DNA from: Amycolatopsis sp. WQ 127309
GTDB lineage: Bacteria; Actinomycetota; Actinomycetes; Mycobacteriales; Pseudonocardiaceae
Length of the DNA: 64,000 bases
Assembly (NCBI RefSeq): GCF_023023025.1
Contig: NZ_CP095481.1
Location: 1,302,001 to 1,366,000, forward strand
Direction: 5' to 3'
In this document: piece after piece, positions 25,441 through 32,130 of the stretch
Layout of the letters: the number at the start of each line of letters is the position of its first letter
How positions within the stretch are numbered: the first letter of the stretch is position 1
The notes under the pieces: generated by a model
The model's database searches: none
The model's input: the letters and a program-made list of their open reading frames with translations, nothing else
Told to the model about the DNA's origin: nothing
Position numbers and translations under genes: made by a program

Positions 25441-25847
25441 TGGCCGAGTGGGGCGACCTGGTCGCGTACATCAGGCAGGCGTACCGGGTGGTGCGCGACG
25501 AGCCCGACGAGATCCGCATCCGGCTGATCTTCGGCGACGAGCCGGACACCGAGAACCGCGCCCAGATCATGGTGATCGCCCGGGAGATCCTGGACCAGCG
25601 CGAGGACTGGGTGCAGATCGCGACGCCGTTCGCCCGGCACGACGAGGTCGACCTGCTGTCGGTGCTCACCGAGGTCGGCGAGTCGACCATCGTCGGCGGG
25701 GTCGCGGTGATGGGCGACCACATCGTGCTGCGGCACTCGCTGCCCTTGATCAACCTGGACATCAACGAGTTCATCGACCCGCTGGAACTCGTCGCGGGTG
25801 CGGCCGAGCTGCTGGAGCAGCAGTTCACCGGACGCGACGACTACTGA
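25440..25847 (+). CDS. YbjN/type III chaperone-like fold protein
   Basis: 135 residues, translationally coupled to the AKR gene through TGATG. The pattern (IRIRLIFGDEPDTENRAQIM; WVQIATPFA; HSLPLINLDINEF) fits the YbjN/CesT-like alpha-beta sandwich found in many actinobacterial proteins of unknown role. There is no signal peptide or catalytic motif. Coupling suggests it assists or regulates the reductase. Its end overlaps the convergent MFS gene by 7 bp. Confidence 0.7.
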   Translation: MAEWGDLVAYIRQAYRVVRDEPDEIRIRLIFGDEPDTENRAQIMVIAREILDQREDWVQIATPFARHDEVDLLSVLTEVGESTIVGGVAVMGDHIVLRHSLPLINLDINEFIDPLELVAGAAELLEQQFTGRDDY

Positions 25848-27187
25848 GGCTTTCGGGGGTCCGGGTGGCGAAGCCCCCGGCTCGCGGCGGCGCCCCGGAT
25901 GTCACTGAGCATGGGAGTCACGGCGACCGCGGCCGCCACGGTGAGCCCGGCCGCGAGGCCGAGCGCCGCGGTCGCCGTCCCGCTGCTCAGGTAGAGCCCG
26001 CCCAGCAACGCGACGCCGAGCGTGCCGCCGAGCTGCTGCACGGCGTTGAGCAGCCCGGCGGCCGAGCCCGTCTCGTGCGGCCGGACGCGGTGCAGCGCGG
26101 TGCTGAAGAACGGCACCGTGAACGTCCCCATCCCCAAGCCGCACAACGCCATCGCCCCGAGCAACGGCCACGGGTAGCCGCCGAGGGCGAGGAGCAGCCC
26201 GGCCAGCAGCAGCGCCAGCCCGGCGTACATCACGCGCGCGCCGAACCTCGGCACCAGCCACGTCCCGGCGAACCACGACGACGCGGCCAGCCCGGCCGAC
26301 AGCGGCAGCAGCGTCAGCCCGGCCGTGCGGACGTCCACACCGAGGCCGAGCTGCAGCTGCATCGGCACCACCTGCATCAGCCCGGTCATCACGGCGAAGA
26401 ACAGCAGCGACCCGGCGAGCGCGGCCGGGAACCCGCGGTGGGCGAACAGGCTCGGCTCGACGAGCGGCGCGCGCGTCCGGCGCTGGTGGAAGCCGAACGC
26501 CACGAGGATCACGGCGCCGGCCGCGAGCAACGGCGTCGCGCCGGGCTGGATCAGCGGATACACCAGGAGAGCAGTGCCCGCGACGACGAGCACGGTGCCG
26601 GCGACGTCCAGCTTCGGCCGCGTCTCGGCGCGGTCCTCCCGGAGGAGCCTCGCCGCGATCAGCACCGCGAGGCCGAGCGGGACGTTCACCAGGAACACCG
26701 CCCGCCACGACACCGCCTGCGTCAGCAGGCCGCCGAGCAGCGGGCCGGAGACGGCGGACAGGCCCATCACCGGGCCGATGGTGCCGAGGGCCTTCGCGAG
26801 TTCGTCGCCGTCGAAGAGCGCGCGGATCAGGCCGATGGTCTGCGGGATGATCAACGCCGCCGCCGCGCCCTGCACCGCGCGTGCCCCGATCAGGAAGCCC
26901 GCTCCGGGAGCGGCCGCGCAGGCGAGAGAGGCGAGCACGAAGGCCGTCACGCCGAGCTTGAAGACCTTGGCGCGGCCGAGGACGTCGCCGAGGCGGCCGC
27001 CGGTGATCAGGAAGACCGCGAACGGCAGGGTGTAGGCCGCGCTGAACCACGGGACGTCGGCGGCGGGGCCGGGCAGGTGCGCGTGGATCACCGGGCCGGC
27101 GACCTGGACGATCGTGGCGTCGAGCAGGTTCATCGCCTCGGCGGTGAGCAGCACGGCGAGCGCGGCCCAGCGGGTCTTGGTCAGCAT
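25841..27187 (-). CDS. MFS drug exporter, DHA2 (EmrB/QacA) type
   Basis: 448 residues, about 14 predicted helices. Motif A-like GGRLGDVLGRAKVFKLG between helices 2 and 3; LLDATIVQVAGPVI in helix 1 and PQTIGLIRALF later fit proton-driven multidrug efflux. ATG 27187 is chosen over 27286 because family members begin just before helix 1 (LTKTRWAALAVLL). It is divergent from an AsnC-type regulator with a palindrome between them, so regulation by that neighbour is likely. Confidence 0.88.
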   Translation of the reverse strand: MLTKTRWAALAVLLTAEAMNLLDATIVQVAGPVIHAHLPGPAADVPWFSAAYTLPFAVFLITGGRLGDVLGRAKVFKLGVTAFVLASLACAAAPGAGFLIGARAVQGAAAALIIPQTIGLIRALFDGDELAKALGTIGPVMGLSAVSGPLLGGLLTQAVSWRAVFLVNVPLGLAVLIAARLLREDRAETRPKLDVAGTVLVVAGTALLVYPLIQPGATPLLAAGAVILVAFGFHQRRTRAPLVEPSLFAHRGFPAALAGSLLFFAVMTGLMQVVPMQLQLGLGVDVRTAGLTLLPLSAGLAASSWFAGTWLVPRFGARVMYAGLALLLAGLLLALGGYPWPLLGAMALCGLGMGTFTVPFFSTALHRVRPHETGSAAGLLNAVQQLGGTLGVALLGGLYLSSGTATAALGLAAGLTVAAAVAVTPMLSDIRGAAASRGLRHPDPRKPQ

Positions 27188-27210
27188 GGGGCCCACTGTG
27201 CGGTCCGGGC

Positions 27211-27238
27211 GTCGATTGGTTCCACGTACTGGTTCGAC
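27211..27238. promoter_or_regulatory. Imperfect palindrome in the exporter/AsnC divergent promoter
   Basis: GTCGA at 27211-27215 and TCGAC at 27234-27238 flank TTGGTTCCACGTACTGGT, an AT-richer island in the 83-bp gap. Lrp/AsnC proteins usually bind such sites beside their own gene. The assignment to this regulator is inferred from position. Confidence 0.45.
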
Positions 27239-27278
27239 TTGGCTGATTTCTGCCACCGGGTGCGCTTGAATGAGAAAT

Positions 27279-28226
27279 ATGACCACCGCCTTGGATGAGG
27301 TCGACTACGCCCTCGTGCACGCGCTGCAGCTCGACGGCCGGGCGCCGTTCACGAAGATCGGCGACGTCCTCGGGGTGTCGGCGCAGACCGTCGCGCGGCG
27401 CTACCGCCGTCTCCGCGCGGAGGCCGCGCTGCGGGTGGTCGGCCTGCCGGACCCGCACCGCGCCGGGCACGCCGAGTGGATGGTCCGGCTGACGGCGACC
27501 CCGCACACCGCGCAGGACCTCGCCCACCAGCTCGCGCGGCGCGCCGACACGGCGTGGATCAAGCTGATGTCCGGGGGCACGGAGATCTGCGTGAACGTCC
27601 AGACCCCGGTGGGCGCGCACGCGCTGCTGCTGCGTGACATCCCGCGCACGGCGAGCATCACGGCGGTGTCGGCGCACCAGGTCCTGCACCGCTACTTCGG
27701 CGGCCCGACGGCGTGGTCGGGCCGGACGGCCACGTTGTCCCCGGCCCAGATCGAGGCGCTGACGCCGGTCCCGTCCGCTGCCGGCCGCCCGTTGACGCCG
27801 GATGACGACGCCTTGATGGCCGCGTTGCAGCACGACGGCCGCACGGGCCTGGCCGAGCTGGCCACGGCCACGGGCTGGTCCCCGGCGACGGTCGCCCGCC
27901 GCCTGGCGGACCTCCAGGCCGGCGGCACGATGTTCTTCGACCTGGAGATCAGCCCTGCGGTCCTCGGCGCGACGACGCAGGCGCTGCTGTGGATGTCGGT
28001 GGCGCCGGCGTACGTCGAGCGCGTCGGGAGGGCGCTGGCGACCCACCCGGAACTGGCGGTGGTCCTGGCCACGACGGGCCCGGCGAACCTGGTGGCCCAC
28101 GCACTCTGCCCCGACGCGGCGGCGTTGCACCGGTACCTGACCGAACGACTGGGCTCACTGGAGGAGATCCGGACCCTGGAGACGGCGCCGGTGCTGCGCA
28201 CCCTCAAGGCCGCCGCGACCCGCTGA
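27279..28226 (+). CDS. Lrp/AsnC family regulator with two fused modules
   Basis: About 315 residues. Two helix-turn-helix domains, at about 5-50 (VDYALVHALQLDGRAPFTKI) and about 180-225 (DDDALMAALQHDGRTGLAEL), each followed by a RAM-like ligand domain. The whole is a tandem duplication of the usual 150-residue AsnC unit. Such double proteins act like an internal dimer. The likely target is the divergent MFS gene. An alternative start lies 9 bp upstream (27270). Confidence 0.85.
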   Translation: MTTALDEVDYALVHALQLDGRAPFTKIGDVLGVSAQTVARRYRRLRAEAALRVVGLPDPHRAGHAEWMVRLTATPHTAQDLAHQLARRADTAWIKLMSGGTEICVNVQTPVGAHALLLRDIPRTASITAVSAHQVLHRYFGGPTAWSGRTATLSPAQIEALTPVPSAAGRPLTPDDDALMAALQHDGRTGLAELATATGWSPATVARRLADLQAGGTMFFDLEISPAVLGATTQALLWMSVAPAYVERVGRALATHPELAVVLATTGPANLVAHALCPDAAALHRYLTERLGSLEEIRTLETAPVLRTLKAAATR

Positions 28227-28240
28227 CCCGCACTTCCGAG

Positions 28241-28295
28241 GTCCGTGAATGCCACATTGAGGGACCTAGTGTCCGTCAATGTGGCATTCACGGAC
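28241..28295. repeat. 25-bp inverted repeat with CTAG loop at a convergent junction
   Basis: Left arm 28241-28265 begins GTCCGTGAATGCCACATTGA; the right arm 28271-28295 is its reverse complement with one mismatch, leaving the loop CTAGT. It shares the core CAATGTGGC(A/G)TT with the element at 8203-8285. Its right arm supplies the last codons and the stop of the methyltransferase gene (ends 28288). Confidence 0.8.
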
Positions 28296-28947
28296 TTCGA
28301 CCCGCACCGCACGTCAGGCGGGGTTTGCGGGCCAGCACCCTGCCCTGCGGCACCCGTGCTGCCGGGTTGCGCACCACCTTGGTCAGGATCTCGAAGCCCG
28401 CGGCGCTCAGCAGGTCGCTGACCTCGTCCACCGGCAGCCAGTAGACGTCCAGCGAAAACCCTTCGTGCCCGTACCCGCGCGACAGGTGGTGACGCCGGTC
28501 GCCGACGTGGAACCCCAGCTGCAGGTGGCCGCCCGGGCGCACCACCCGGAACAGCTCCGCCGCCACCACCGGGAGCCGCGACGGCGGGGTGTGGATGATC
28601 GAGTACCACGCCACCGCTCCGGCGAGACCGCCGTCCGGGAGATCGAGTTCCAGCAGCGAGCCCTCGGAAAACCGCAGCTCCGGGTAGGTGCGGCGGGCGA
28701 CCGCGAGCATCTCCGGCGTCAGGTCGATGCCCGAGACGTCGACGCCGAGCGACGCCAGGTACGCCGTCACCAGGCCCGTGCCGCAGCCGAGGTCGGCGAC
28801 CGGGCCGCCGCGGACCAGGTCGGCGAACGCCGCCAGCAGCGCGCGGTCCTCGATGTCGTCGCGCACCGGTGGCACGAACTCGCCGTAGTTCTCGGCGACA
28901 ATGGCGTAGGTGGCCCGGGTCGGGCTCAGGAACTGGTCATCGGTCAC
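28288..28947 (-). CDS. Class I SAM-dependent methyltransferase
   Basis: 219 residues. Motif I VADLGCGTGLVTAYL (about 50-64), acidic residue in VSGIDLTPEML, and a post-motif region RVVRPGGHLQLGFHVGD typical of small-molecule methyltransferases. The substrate is unknown. The start codon GTG at 28947 lies 6 nt after TAGCTT of a PafBC-type promoter, so the mRNA is probably leaderless and DNA-damage inducible. The C-terminal residues and stop lie inside the conserved inverted repeat. Confidence 0.85.
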   Translation of the reverse strand: MTDDQFLSPTRATYAIVAENYGEFVPPVRDDIEDRALLAAFADLVRGGPVADLGCGTGLVTAYLASLGVDVSGIDLTPEMLAVARRTYPELRFSEGSLLELDLPDGGLAGAVAWYSIIHTPPSRLPVVAAELFRVVRPGGHLQLGFHVGDRRHHLSRGYGHEGFSLDVYWLPVDEVSDLLSAAGFEILTKVVRNPAARVPQGRVLARKPRLTCGAGRSP

Positions 28948-28953
28948 GCCCGC

Positions 28954-28976
28954 AAGCTAGCGGCGGGCACCGACAG
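28954..28976 (-). promoter_or_regulatory. RecA-independent DNA-damage (PafBC-type) promoter of the methyltransferase
   Basis: Minus-strand CTGTCGGTG-N8-TAGCTT, matching the TTGTCRGTG-N8-TANNNT consensus except at the first base. The hexamer ends 6 nt before the GTG start, placing the transcription start on the start codon. The spacer differs in one base from the copy at 8108-8130. Confidence 0.7.
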
Positions 28977-28991
28977 TTTCCGACGAGTGTC

Positions 28992-29162
28992 CTAAGTGGA
29001 CTTCCCCAGGCTGTCCAGCATGATGCGGACGGACTCGAACTCCCGGACCTCCTGGCGGCAGTCCGGGCACGACGCCAGGTGCCGCTCGACCCGCGCCGTC
29101 TCGGCGTCGTCGAGCAGGCCCAGGCTGTAGGCCCCGAGGTCGGTCCGGTCGTACCGGCCCAT
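28992..29162 (-). CDS. Small zinc-finger (zf-HC2) anti-sigma-like protein
   Basis: 56 residues. The ZAS-type zinc motif is complete: His in VERHLASCPDC gives His-x3-Cys-x2-Cys, after a typical YSLGLLDD helix. There is no membrane segment, so it would be a soluble anti-sigma or a fragment of one. ATG 29162 has GGAG 9 nt upstream. No intact sigma gene adjoins it, but a decayed ECF sigma gene lies 0.7 kb away. Confidence 0.75.
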   Translation of the reverse strand: MGRYDRTDLGAYSLGLLDDAETARVERHLASCPDCRQEVREFESVRIMLDSLGKST

Positions 29163-29239
29163 CGATCGTGTCTCCGTTTCCGCGTCCCGCAAGGGAACAC
29201 CCGCACCCCACCAGACCTCTCCAGCGTCCTGGGACGTAC

Positions 29240-29280
29240 GGCCGATCGGGGACGTTCCCCGGATTTCCACCCGATCGGCC
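29240..29280. promoter_or_regulatory. Nested inverted repeats in a divergent gap
   Basis: GGCCGATCGGG (29240-29250) and CCCGATCGGCC (29270-29280) form a perfect 11-bp repeat, with GGGGA-CGT-TCCCC (29248-29260) nested at the left. It lies in the 315-bp gap between the zinc-finger gene (start 29162) and the small gene at 29478. Nothing else in the gap looks coding. Confidence 0.45.
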
Positions 29281-29477
29281 GACAACTGGGGTCGGAGTTC
29301 CGCCCATGTGAGTGACGCAGGTCGTCACGGATCCCACCCGCTCGACCACGGAAAGCTTTCTCGCGACCAATTTCGCCGTTCCGCGTCATGGCTCCCGCAC
29401 TCGGTCGTCGAACCCGCGTCAGGCCGGCATTTCCCGGCCTCGACCTGGGTGCCCAGCGAGCCGAAACGAGGAAAGCG

Positions 29478-29726
29478 ATGACCGTACGAAGCCACCGGGC
29501 GGACAACGTCGTCGACGAGGTCGGGGTGTGGCTGACCGGGGAGTTCGGCGCACGGCTCCCGGTCACGGAGATCGACCGCGTCATCCACGTGACGCGGATC
29601 GACCTCGAGAGCTGCATCGCGCCGGAGGAGCTCGGGGAGATGCTCCACCGGCTGGGCCGCGCCCGGCTGCAGCGGCTGCTGCTGCTCGCGCCGCCGGCGA
29701 AGGTGCGGATCCCGCAAACGCGATGA
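29478..29726 (+). CDS. Small helical protein of unknown function
   Basis: 82 residues (DNVVDEVGVWLTGEFGARL; HRLGRARLQRLLLLAPP), predicted all-helical, without signal or catalytic motif. It resembles small actinobacterial proteins annotated as three-helix bundle dimerisation domains, but the match is by general pattern only. ATG 29478 has GAGGAAAG just upstream. A strong hairpin follows the stop. Confidence 0.55.
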   Translation: MTVRSHRADNVVDEVGVWLTGEFGARLPVTEIDRVIHVTRIDLESCIAPEELGEMLHRLGRARLQRLLLLAPPAKVRIPQTR

Positions 29727-29734
29727 CCGCGGAC

Positions 29735-29766
29735 TTGCCGGACACGTCGAGGGGCGTGTCCGGCAA
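29735..29766 (+). terminator. Hairpin after the small gene
   Basis: Perfect 12-bp inverted repeat TTGCCGGACACG / CGTGTCCGGCAA with an 8-nt loop, 9 bp past the stop at 29726. Confidence 0.7.
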
Positions 29767-29794
29767 CCGCACTGGACGTCGCGGTCCTCGCCGG

Positions 29795-29857
29795 CCCGAC
29801 CGGGTCCTGGACGACCCCGTCGAGCGACACGTTCTCGCTGATGACGATCTTCCCCAT
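29795..29857 (-). pseudogene. N-terminal fragment of a dihydrofolate reductase/RibD-fold protein
   Basis: A 21-codon stretch begins MGKIVISENVSLDGVVQDP, the characteristic start of the actinobacterial dihydrofolate reductase family. After this point the frame loses all family similarity (PARTATSSAV). Only the first strand and helix survive. It lies antisense and next to a sigma-factor remnant. Confidence 0.6.
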
Positions 29858-29875
29858 GGCCGGCCGCTCGGCGGC

Positions 29876-30149
29876 TTCGACGGCCGCGCCTCGCTCTACC
29901 GGATCGCCACCAACCGGTGCCTGAGCACGCTTCGCGCGGCGAGCGGGCGCCCGGCGTACTGGACACGACCGTCTCGTGCCCACCCGCGCCAACGGCCGGC
30001 CGGCGTTCGGGTCCTACCTGCGCGCCGCCACCGGCGTCCGGCACGCCACCGGCCCGTACGTCCTCACGCTCGCGGGCGACCGGATCAGCGCCACGACCCG
30101 CTTCGAGAACACCGTGCGGCCCGCGTTCGCTGTGACGAGGGAGAGCTAG
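29876..30149 (+). pseudogene. Remnant of an ECF sigma factor with SnoaL-like C-terminal domain
   Basis: Two pieces in different frames. From 29876, FDGRASLYRIATNRCLSTLR is sigma region 2 as in SigG/ECF41-type factors, with the RSWL expected before LYRIATN missing. From 29976 to the TAG at 30147-30149, GRPAFGSYLR and YVLTLAGDRISATTRF are the C-terminal SnoaL-like extension of the same family. Region 4 and most of the linker are gone. The end overlaps the phosphatase stop. This accounts for the 420-bp stretch 29727-30145 without an intact gene. Confidence 0.7.
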
Positions 30150-30796
30150 GCCACCTGGACGACGACCGCCGTCGCGTTGTCCTGGCCGCCCGCCTCCTCC
30201 GCGACGGCCAGCAGCTGCCGGACCTGTTCGTCCGGCGGCGCGAGCCGCCCGAGGATCTCGCGGATCCGCTCGTAGGGCACCTGCTCGGCGACACCGTCGC
30301 TGCACAGCAGCAGGACGTCGCCCGGGCGCAGCGCGAGGCTAAGCACGTCCGGCTCCGGGTGCGCGGGGTGCCCGATGTAGCGCGTCAGCTGGTACCGCGC
30401 GGCCGACGCCTGGGGCGAGTCGAACGCGTACCAGCCGTTGACCGCACCGAGCCAGGCCATCGTGTGGTCGGTGGTGAGCAGCTCCAGCAGGCCGTCGCGC
30501 AGCCGGTAGGCCCGCGAGTCGCCGATCTGGACGAGCCAGTGCCCGCCGCCGGACTCGGTCACCTGCCGTTGCGCCGAAGCGACCGCTTCCCGCAACGAGT
30601 CCGCGGAATCACCTGCGCCCGCGACGAAGACGTCGACCGCGGTCCGTCCGGCCATTCGGCTGCCTTCGCCGTCACCCATTCCGTCGGCGACCACCGCGAG
30701 CAACGGATCCTCGGTCAGGTGCACGACATCGAAGTTGGCGGAGTAGCGGCGTCCGACGTCGCTGCCCGCGGCGGCGCGCGTGACATGTCCGGTCAT
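30146..30796 (-). CDS. PP2C-family Ser/Thr phosphatase
   Basis: 216 residues. Metal ligands are present: Asp in VADGMGDGEGS, Asp in QIGDSRAYRL, SDGV and GGQDNATAVV. The region between TESGGG and HWLVQIGDS is short and lacks the usual GTT(L) motif, suggesting a small internal deletion or a trimmed variant. PPM phosphatases oppose Hanks-type kinases or anti-anti-sigma switches. ATG 30796 is preferred over 30826. Confidence 0.82.
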   Translation of the reverse strand: MTGHVTRAAAGSDVGRRYSANFDVVHLTEDPLLAVVADGMGDGEGSRMAGRTAVDVFVAGAGDSADSLREAVASAQRQVTESGGGHWLVQIGDSRAYRLRDGLLELLTTDHTMAWLGAVNGWYAFDSPQASAARYQLTRYIGHPAHPEPDVLSLALRPGDVLLLCSDGVAEQVPYERIREILGRLAPPDEQVRQLLAVAEEAGGQDNATAVVVQVA

Positions 30797-30984
30797 GGCC
30801 GCATCATGCCAGGGCCGTTCGCGCACACCCGTTGCCCGCGCGGGCCGGGTTTCTTGACTGGACTAGACCAATCTGCTCTAGTGACTGGTGTCACGTTCTT
30901 CCCGGCCGGATGAGCACCCCCTCTTCGACACCCGGACGCCTCCCCACGTCCGGACCCTGTCGTGGCCGAAGGAGTGAGCGAGCC

Positions 30985-32064
30985 TTGAGAAGACGTCTTG
31001 TCGCGGTGATTTCCGCTTTTGCGGCCGCAGCCGCGCTCGTGCTCGGTGTCCCCGCGTTGTCCACCGCCGCCCCGCAGGCCGCCGCCGCGGCGTGCAGCGG
31101 GCCCAACTGGGTCGCCGGCCAGTGGTACGACGTCGGCGCGGTCGTCAAGTACACCAACGGCAGTTACTACCGCGCCAAGAACGCGAACCCGGGCTACGAC
31201 CCGATCATCAGCACCTGGTACTGGGAGCCCTACAGCTGCGACGGCGGCGGTGGCGGCGGGACGACCTGCAACGCGCCCAACTGGGTCGCGGGCCAGTGGT
31301 ACGACGTCGGCGCGGTCGTCAAGTACACCAACGGCGGCTACTACCGCGCCAAGAACGCGAACCCGGGCTACGACCCGATCATCAGCACCTGGTACTGGGA
31401 GCCCTACAGCTGCGACGGCGGCGGCACGAACCCCGGCAACCCGGGCTCGTTCGTCGTCAGCGAAGCGCAGTTCAACCAGATCTTCCCGGGCCGCAACGGT
31501 TTCTACTCCTACAGCGGCCTGACCGCGGCGCTGTCCGCCTACCCCGGCTTCGCGAACACGGGCAGTGACACGGTGAAGAAGCAGGAGGCGGCCGCGTTCC
31601 TGGCCAACGTCGACCACGAGACCGGCGGCCTCGTCTACATCGTCGAACAGAACACGGCCAACTACCCGCACTACTGCGACTACAGCCAGTCCTACGGCTG
31701 CCCGGCCGGCCAGGCGGCGTACTACGGCCGCGGCCCGATCCAGCTCAGCTGGAACTTCAACTACAAGGCCGCGGGTGACGCGCTCGGCATCGACCTGCTC
31801 GGCAACCCCTGGCAGGTCGAGCAGAACTCGGCCGTCGCGTGGAAGACCGGCCTCTGGTACTGGAACACCCAGACCGGCCCGGGCACGATGACGCCGCACA
31901 ACGCGATCGTCAACGGCCGCGGCTTCGGCGAGACCATCCGCAGCATCAACGGCTCGATCGAGTGCAACGGCGGCAACCCGGCCCAGGTCGAGAGCCGCGT
32001 CTCCAAGTACCGCTCGATCAGCTCGGTCCTCGGCGTCGACCCCGGCGCCAACCTCTACTGCTGA
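30985..32064 (+). CDS. Secreted GH19 chitinase with two CBM5/12 modules
   Basis: 359 residues. Sec signal (RRRLVAVISAFAAAAALVLG, cleavage near AAAAA-CSG), then two tandem chitin-binding modules (residues about 38-85 and 96-143), a short Gly/Asn linker and a GH19 catalytic domain with the acid Glu in NVDHETGG and SYGCPAGQAAYYGRGPIQLS. It hydrolyses chitin with inversion. The two modules differ by one residue (Ser/Gly) and about three bases over 150, so the duplication is recent or homogenised. The TTG start has AAGGAG 10 nt upstream. Confidence 0.93.
   Translation: MRRRLVAVISAFAAAAALVLGVPALSTAAPQAAAAACSGPNWVAGQWYDVGAVVKYTNGSYYRAKNANPGYDPIISTWYWEPYSCDGGGGGGTTCNAPNWVAGQWYDVGAVVKYTNGGYYRAKNANPGYDPIISTWYWEPYSCDGGGTNPGNPGSFVVSEAQFNQIFPGRNGFYSYSGLTAALSAYPGFANTGSDTVKKQEAAAFLANVDHETGGLVYIVEQNTANYPHYCDYSQSYGCPAGQAAYYGRGPIQLSWNFNYKAAGDALGIDLLGNPWQVEQNSAVAWKTGLWYWNTQTGPGTMTPHNAIVNGRGFGETIRSINGSIECNGGNPAQVESRVSKYRSISSVLGVDPGANLYC
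31101..31426 (+). repeat. Near-identical tandem duplication encoding CBM5/12 modules
   Basis: 31101-31252 and 31275-31426 (offset 174 bp) differ at about three positions, at GCC/GCG and at AGT/GGC. The coding frame is preserved across the repeat. Confidence 0.8.
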
Positions 32065-32072
32065 CCCCCGGT

Positions 32073-32114
32073 CGTGAGTGCGTAACAGTGCTAGAACACC
32101 GTTACGCACTCACG
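32073..32114. repeat. 18-bp inverted repeat with CTAG loop at a convergent junction
   Basis: CGTGAGTGCGTAACAGTG (32073-32090) pairs with 32097-32114 with one mismatch near the loop CTAGAA. It sits between the chitinase stop (32064) and the dioxygenase stop (32131). Its architecture matches 28241-28295 (loop starting CTAG, single mismatch close to the loop), although the stem sequence differs. Confidence 0.75.
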
Positions 32115-32130
32115 CCCCACACTGGGAGCC

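Noticed and set aside
29312..30913. Plus-strand frame running through the small gene, remnants and phosphatase
   Set aside because: It crosses three unrelated segments; only the short sigma-like piece inside it has family similarity.
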